The notes beneath the pieces were generated by a model that did no database searches, had not been told where the DNA came from, and worked only from the letters and a program-made list of their open reading frames with translations. Position numbers and translations under genes: made by a program. Below are positions 27,063 through 31,524 of a DNA stretch of 31,524 bases, piece after piece (position 1 is the stretch's first letter; each line of letters opens with the position of its first letter). The DNA comes from Lachnoclostridium sp. UBA7097 (GTDB lineage: Bacteria; Bacillota; Clostridia; Lachnospirales; Lachnospiraceae), in contig DKYP01000176.1 of NCBI GenBank assembly GCA_002499945.1, positions 1 to 31,524 on the forward strand, written 5' to 3'.

Positions 27063-28202
27063 ATGGATATAAATACAGAATATAGGAATATTTTTGCAGA
27101 AGCAGGATACAGCAGTAAAGAAATAGAACAGAAAATTTCAGGTTGTTTTAATGAAATATTTTATGGGAAAAATAAATTTTTCCATATGACAGAGGATAGA
27201 GAAATGGCTTACCTTGAAGACACAGGAAACCATGATGTACGTACAGAGGGAATGTCTTATGGAATGATGATGTGTGTGCAGACAGGCCATAAGGAAGAAT
27301 TTGACCTTTTATGGAAGTTTGCCAGGGCTTATATGTATATGGATTATGGCAGGGATGCTGGTTATTTTGCCTGGTCAGTTGCTTGTGATGGCAAGAAAAA
27401 CGCAGAATCCCCGGCCCCTGACGGGGAAGAATTTTTTGCAATGTCACTTTTCTTTGCTTCACACAGATGGGGTGATGGTGAGGGGATTTTCTGCTATTCA
27501 GAAGAAGCAAAAAAAATCCTTCATGCCTGTATACATAAAGAGGAAAGCGGCAATGGAAGAAATATGTGGGATAAGGATAATTATTTAATAAGGTTTGTTC
27601 CAGAATGTGATTTTACCGACCCGTCATACCACCTGCCGCATTTTTACAGGCTTTTTGCATTGTGGGCGGATAAAGAGGACAGCAGTTTCTGGGAAAAAGC
27701 GGCACAGGCAAGCAGGGATTATTTACGGAAAGCATGTAACAGTATAACGGGTTTAAACCCTGAATACAGCTATTTTGACGGGACACCATATGAAAAACAG
27801 GAGATATTTGGAAGGCATGACTGGTTTTACAGTGATGCTTACAGGACTATTGCTAATATTGCACTTGACAATATATGGGATGGCGGCAGGGATAAAGATT
27901 ATGGATTATGGAGCAGCAGCATAGCCGCAAAACTCCAGGATTTTTTTGGAAGTAAGGATGAAGAGGGGTTTAACACAGTTTATACAACTGATGGAAGAAA
28001 GACAGAAGAAAAGGTACTACATCCTGCCGGGCTGCTTGCCACGATTACACAGGCATCTTTAATAAGCAGCAGCCCTTCTTCATTAGAATGGGTACACATA
28101 TTCTGGGATACACCAATGAGGACAGGCAAAAGAAGATATTATGATAACTGCCTGCATATGTTTGCTGTACTTGCCCTAAGCGGGCAGTACAGGATATGGT
28201 AA
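27063..28202 (+). CDS. GH8 reducing-end xylose-releasing exo-oligoxylanase
   Basis: This 379-residue family 8 glycoside hydrolase of the (alpha/alpha)6 fold lacks a signal peptide. The likely general acid is Glu62 in RTEGMSYGMMM, and the likely base is Asp258 in FYSDAYRTIANIALDN. These positions suit characterised Rex enzymes, which release xylose from the reducing end of xylo-oligosaccharides. Its length is close to Rex rather than to the larger secreted GH8 endoglucanases. It follows binding protein 2 by 14 bases with a GAAAGG site. Cytoplasmic Rex would complement the GH3 xylosidase, which works from the other end. Confidence 0.9.
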   Translation: MDINTEYRNIFAEAGYSSKEIEQKISGCFNEIFYGKNKFFHMTEDREMAYLEDTGNHDVRTEGMSYGMMMCVQTGHKEEFDLLWKFARAYMYMDYGRDAGYFAWSVACDGKKNAESPAPDGEEFFAMSLFFASHRWGDGEGIFCYSEEAKKILHACIHKEESGNGRNMWDKDNYLIRFVPECDFTDPSYHLPHFYRLFALWADKEDSSFWEKAAQASRDYLRKACNSITGLNPEYSYFDGTPYEKQEIFGRHDWFYSDAYRTIANIALDNIWDGGRDKDYGLWSSSIAAKLQDFFGSKDEEGFNTVYTTDGRKTEEKVLHPAGLLATITQASLISSSPSSLEWVHIFWDTPMRTGKRRYYDNCLHMFAVLALSGQYRIW

Positions 28203-28248
28203 AGGGCAGTTGTCCATAGAAAAACCACAGAAGGGCAGGTTAGCATTT

Positions 28249-30285
28249 ATGAAGAAAACAAAAATAAGCGCCAGGGTGTCACTGTACATGGCAGTTATGC
28301 AGGTTATCGTTATGCTCTGTATGTTTTTATTTACCAGTTTTTCCATATCTGGCAATATGGAGAAGGTAACAATAAGCAACATGCAGACGGTATCTGCTGA
28401 AAGGGCTAAAATCATAGAAGATTATGTACAGTCTTCAGAAGAACTTCTTACAGCATACAGCAGGGCAAAACAAGTATCAGACCTGTTGTATGCTCCAGAT
28501 GATGAAGAAACTGTAGCATCAGCACAGAAATATACAGAAATCTTTAGTGCAGATAAAGCCGCTATAGAAGGAATATATGTATGTGACTGGGATACACGTG
28601 TGTTAGTCCACACTAAACCGGATGTACCCGGCCTTGTAATGCGGAAAGGTGATTCACTGAAGGCACTCCAGGATTCCCTGCTTGCTTCGGATGGTGTATA
28701 CAATACAGGCATTATTATGTCGCCTGCCAGCCAGAAACAGGTTATAGCCATGTACAGGGCATGTTATGGCAGTGACGGGAAGCCGGCAGGCTTTGTAGGA
28801 GTGGCAATATTTACAACAGAATTGTTTAAAGGGTTAAATGAACTTCCCAAAAATGGGATGGAGAACAGCAAGTTTTATCTGCTCAATATAGAAACCGGGG
28901 AATATATCTATGCAGATGATGAGGACAAGGTGGGAACTGTTGCAGAAGAAACTTACATAGTGGATATATTGGAAAAGTTAAAAAATGGTGCTAAAGAAGA
29001 CGGGTACACCGGATACAAAGCTGGAAATGAGGAATATCTGTCATCTTACCATAGCATGGCTGGTAAAGGATGGGTATTTATTATGGAAGATTCAAAAGAT
29101 GAAATCTTTGCATCTTCAAAAAAAATAGAAATATTTTTACTGGTAATATGCGTGCTGGCAGCAATAAGCATAACTGTATTATCATTTATGCTTCTGGCAG
29201 TGTTCTTAAAACCGTTAACTGTAATCAATAAGGCAGTAAACAGGCTTGGGGAGGGTGATATATCAGACAATGGTGAGATAACAGGGTATGTAAACAGGAC
29301 AGATGAAATCGGGCAGATAAGCCAGTCTGTAAAACACTTGCAGAACCACTTGAAGGATACCGTTTCTGGAATTACAGAAAAGGCAGTAGAGCTTGACAAC
29401 AGCAACCAGGAGTTTTCAAACCGTTTCTCGGAAATATACAATGCAATATCTGGTATAAACAATGCAGTAGAAGAAATAGCCATTGGTGCAACAGGACAGG
29501 CACAGGATACCATAAGTGCAGAAGAAGAAGTAAAAGCCATTGCTGGTGAAGTGACCCGTAATTCGTCACATGTGCAGCAGCTCGATTCAGCGGTTTCTGA
29601 AACTTCCGGCTTATTTGAAAATATGGCAAAGATATTAGATGACCTGACGGATATTTCACAGAAAACCATAGACAGCATCAGTGAAGTTGCAGCAAAAACA
29701 CAGGCAACAGACAAATCCAGTGAAAAAATCAGGGAAGCAGTTGATATGATTAAAAATATAACCAGCCAGACAAATTTACTGTCATTAAACGCTTCTATTG
29801 AAGCTGCAAGGGCAGGTGAAGCAGGGAAAGGATTTGCTGTAGTTGCTGGTGAAATAAGGAATTTAGCCGATGAAAGTACAAGGAGTGCAGAGGAAATTGA
29901 AAAACGCATTGATGAATTGGTGAATAATTCAGATGCAAGTATTGCAGAAACTGTAAAGTTAAATGACATCCTTGAAAAACAAAAGGAAGAATTGAAACTG
30001 ACTATACAGGGATTTGACAGCCTGAAAAATGAAATTATGCGTGTAGAGGATGTAAGCAGGAGTATAAATGACATTAATGGCAGGATGGAACAACAGCAGA
30101 ATACATTGGGCAGTATTATACAGAATCTGTCTGCGGTATCTGAAGAAAATGCTGCAAGCTGCGAGGAAACCAGTGCAACAATGGAATCCGTTTCAGAAGA
30201 TATAAATGTGTGTAATGGGAAAGTCCATACATTGACAGAACTGTCTGAAAACCTGAAATCACAGGTATCATATTTTAAATTATAA
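28249..30285 (+). CDS. Methyl-accepting chemotaxis protein (receptor 2)
   Basis: This chemoreceptor of about 678 residues has a first membrane helix at about residues 10-33 and an extracellular region of about 260 residues with Cache-type features (GIYVCDWDTRVLVHTKPD, then RKGDSLKALQD and GKPAGFVGVAIFT). The second helix is at about 296-320, followed by HAMP and a coiled-coil signalling domain. Its kinase-control tip is around residues 505-540 (TSQTNLLSLNASIEAARAGE). It ends in YFKL without a pentapeptide. Cache domains bind small molecules directly. The start at 28249 replaces a TTG at 28210 because the first membrane helix and a modest AGG site fit it better. It is the last intact gene of operon 2. 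Its sensor region differs from that of receptor 1, so the ligands probably differ. Confidence 0.9.
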   Translation: MKKTKISARVSLYMAVMQVIVMLCMFLFTSFSISGNMEKVTISNMQTVSAERAKIIEDYVQSSEELLTAYSRAKQVSDLLYAPDDEETVASAQKYTEIFSADKAAIEGIYVCDWDTRVLVHTKPDVPGLVMRKGDSLKALQDSLLASDGVYNTGIIMSPASQKQVIAMYRACYGSDGKPAGFVGVAIFTTELFKGLNELPKNGMENSKFYLLNIETGEYIYADDEDKVGTVAEETYIVDILEKLKNGAKEDGYTGYKAGNEEYLSSYHSMAGKGWVFIMEDSKDEIFASSKKIEIFLLVICVLAAISITVLSFMLLAVFLKPLTVINKAVNRLGEGDISDNGEITGYVNRTDEIGQISQSVKHLQNHLKDTVSGITEKAVELDNSNQEFSNRFSEIYNAISGINNAVEEIAIGATGQAQDTISAEEEVKAIAGEVTRNSSHVQQLDSAVSETSGLFENMAKILDDLTDISQKTIDSISEVAAKTQATDKSSEKIREAVDMIKNITSQTNLLSLNASIEAARAGEAGKGFAVVAGEIRNLADESTRSAEEIEKRIDELVNNSDASIAETVKLNDILEKQKEELKLTIQGFDSLKNEIMRVEDVSRSINDINGRMEQQQNTLGSIIQNLSAVSEENAASCEETSATMESVSEDINVCNGKVHTLTELSENLKSQVSYFKL

Positions 30286-30328
30286 TACCTGGGAGCAGTA
30301 CAATAGTAAATAGTATCACATTGTATAA
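30286..30328. other. Short spacer after receptor 2
   Basis: This short AT-rich stretch holds no recognisable ribosome site, terminator or signal-peptide code. A stop codon at 30326-30328 closes the frame of the following CBM-like fragment, so that fragment has no N-terminus upstream. Confidence 0.5.
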
Positions 30329-31524
30329 AATTTTATAAATAAATTGTGGAATATTATTAATTGGCTGGCAGTTCCAAAGTGTCCCTTGACAAACCATGAA
30401 CAGCATGCTTCCGCTTGGACTGGTAATTATGTAAAAGTTACAAATAGAGGAAACAAGGCAGGACTTTGCCAGAACGTGTCAAGTTATCAAAATGAGCCTT
30501 TACAAGATAATGCAGAATATGGATTTAGTTTTTATATAAAACATGACGAATATATTAAATGTGATGTAGGATTAGAAATACAATTCATCTTCTGGCAACT
30601 CTTCATATATTCCAGTACCAAGCAATACGCCAGGAAATACTTGTACACCAGTACCAAGTAATGCACCAGGAGTTACAACTGAAGTTAAAACAGATGATGT
30701 TACAGGGGCAGTTACAGAAACGACTACACAAGTTAATCGCAATAAAACAACAGTTACAGAAAAAGTAACCATGCCTGATGGTACAGTAAATACCAAAGAA
30801 ACCGTAACAGAAAACAAAGATGGTTTAAATGTTGTGACAGAAACATTAACCAGTACCAGCACATCTGTTACACTTGTAAAAGTAACCAGCTATGATATAA
30901 ATGGAACTATAGTAAACGCATATGCAGAAATCCACACAGGGCTTTCTGATACAGACAGTGAATCTTCTGCTGATACTATAGTACCTGAAAATTATTTCCA
31001 AAATATAAAATCTTCAGGTATTTATATTGTAGATATTTACATTGAAAAAATTACAGTTGATATTGCCAGGGAGAAACTTTCGCCTGAAGTGCTTGTAAAC
31101 ATTGTATTGCCAGACCCGGATGGCGTTGTTATACGCAAAGTAATTGTAAGAAAAGAAAGTATAAAAAGTGCTAAGGAAAGCGGCAAAAAATTTGTTGCCA
31201 GCCTTCAATGCAAGAACCTTGCAGAATCATATACAGTAACCATACCAAAGAGTGAACTTAAAAAAATAAATAAAGAAATGAAAAAAGATACCAATATACT
31301 GGTAAAAACTGGAAAAGTTTCCACAAAGAAAATAAATAGAATTTTATCTTCAAATAAACTGGGAAAAAATGGTGCTTACACTGTAAAAATTGCCAACAAT
31401 AACACAAAAGGCGGCATAAAGGTTACAACACCAGTAATGATTCCATCTTTGGAAGCCGGGTATAAGGCATATGTATACTGCTATAATAAAAAGACCGGTA
31501 AACTTGAAATGGTGACTACCGCAA
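30329..31524 (+). pseudogene. Decayed CBM22-like surface protein gene (partial, runs off window)
   Basis: From about 30344 to 30580 one frame encodes roughly 80 residues resembling the middle of a CBM22/CBM4_9 xylan-binding module (HASAWTGNYVKVTNRGNKAG, then CQNVSSYQNEPLQDN). There is no ribosome site, no ATG and no signal peptide. From 30576 to the window end a different frame is open without a stop (316 codons). It begins with a linker (YNSSSGNSS, then two copies of VPSN[TA]PG at about 30615-30671), then a threonine-rich stretch (TVTEKVTMPDGTVNTKETVT) and beta-rich segments ending AGYKAYVYCYNKKTGKLEMV, as in surface proteins of Lachnospiraceae. The module breaks off early where the frames meet, so both an internal deletion and a frame change are likely. 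It may be the remains of a secreted xylanase. A sequencing indel cannot be excluded, but would not restore the missing start. Confidence 0.65.
30615..30671 (+). repeat. Two-copy proline-rich linker repeat
   Basis: The downstream frame of the decayed gene encodes VPSNTPG and VPSNAPG separated by NTCTP. Short proline/threonine repeats like this join modules in secreted glycoside hydrolases, which supports a multi-domain secreted protein as the ancestor. Confidence 0.6.

Noticed and set aside
29046..30074. A 342-codon open frame on the minus strand opposite chemoreceptor 2.
   Set aside because: It is the same shadow effect as opposite receptor 1; the composition mirrors the heptad codon pattern and no family features appear.

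Overview
The window looks like the chromosome of a low-GC Gram-positive anaerobe, most likely a Lachnospiraceae-type gut or rumen clostridium. The evidence is AT-rich coding with strong AGGAGG-type ribosome sites, a YesM/YesN-type sensor pair beside an Lpl/Ytc-type sugar ABC transporter without its own ATPase, methyl-accepting chemotaxis proteins of clostridial form, and a broad xylan-degrading gene set. The genus cannot be fixed from sequence alone.

Layout. Positions 46-1865 hold two genes apparently unrelated to the rest: a minus-strand flavin-binding (pyridoxamine-phosphate-oxidase-like) protein and a plus-strand MFS transporter. Positions 1993-11873 form operon 1: a carboxylesterase-GH43-CBM6 fusion, a GH43 enzyme, a chemoreceptor, an SGNH esterase and a second stand-alone GH43. 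A minus-strand AraC-type regulator (11886-12776) separates this from operon 2, which starts at 12965. Operon 2 runs GH3, GH115, sensor kinase, response regulator, sugar-binding lipoprotein, two permeases, a second sugar-binding protein, GH8 and a second chemoreceptor, ending at 30285. After it comes a decayed gene (about 30329 to beyond the end of the window) with a CBM22-like fragment followed, in another frame, by a threonine-rich surface-protein tail.

How it works together. Apart from the transporter components, kinase and receptors, none of the enzymes shows a signal peptide. The cluster therefore reads as an import-first system for decorated xylo-oligosaccharides: the binding proteins and permeases bring in acetylated or feruloylated glucuronoarabinoxylan fragments. 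In the cytoplasm, esterases (fusion, SGNH), GH43 arabinofuranosidases/xylosidases, GH115 alpha-glucuronidase, GH8 reducing-end exo-oligoxylanase and GH3 beta-xylosidase take them apart. Two chemoreceptors co-transcribed with the enzymes suggest that swimming towards the substrate is switched on together with its use.

Regulation. The upstream regions of both operons carry the same tandem site, GCAAYAAWT repeated at exactly 21 bp, with a candidate -10 at the same distance (35 bp) from the promoter-proximal copy. This is the geometry of an AraC-family operator and links the two operons into one regulon, controlled by either the AraC protein or the YesN-type regulator. Inside operon 2, stem-loops lie after GH3, after the first binding protein and before the second binding protein. 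The last is preceded by a good internal promoter.
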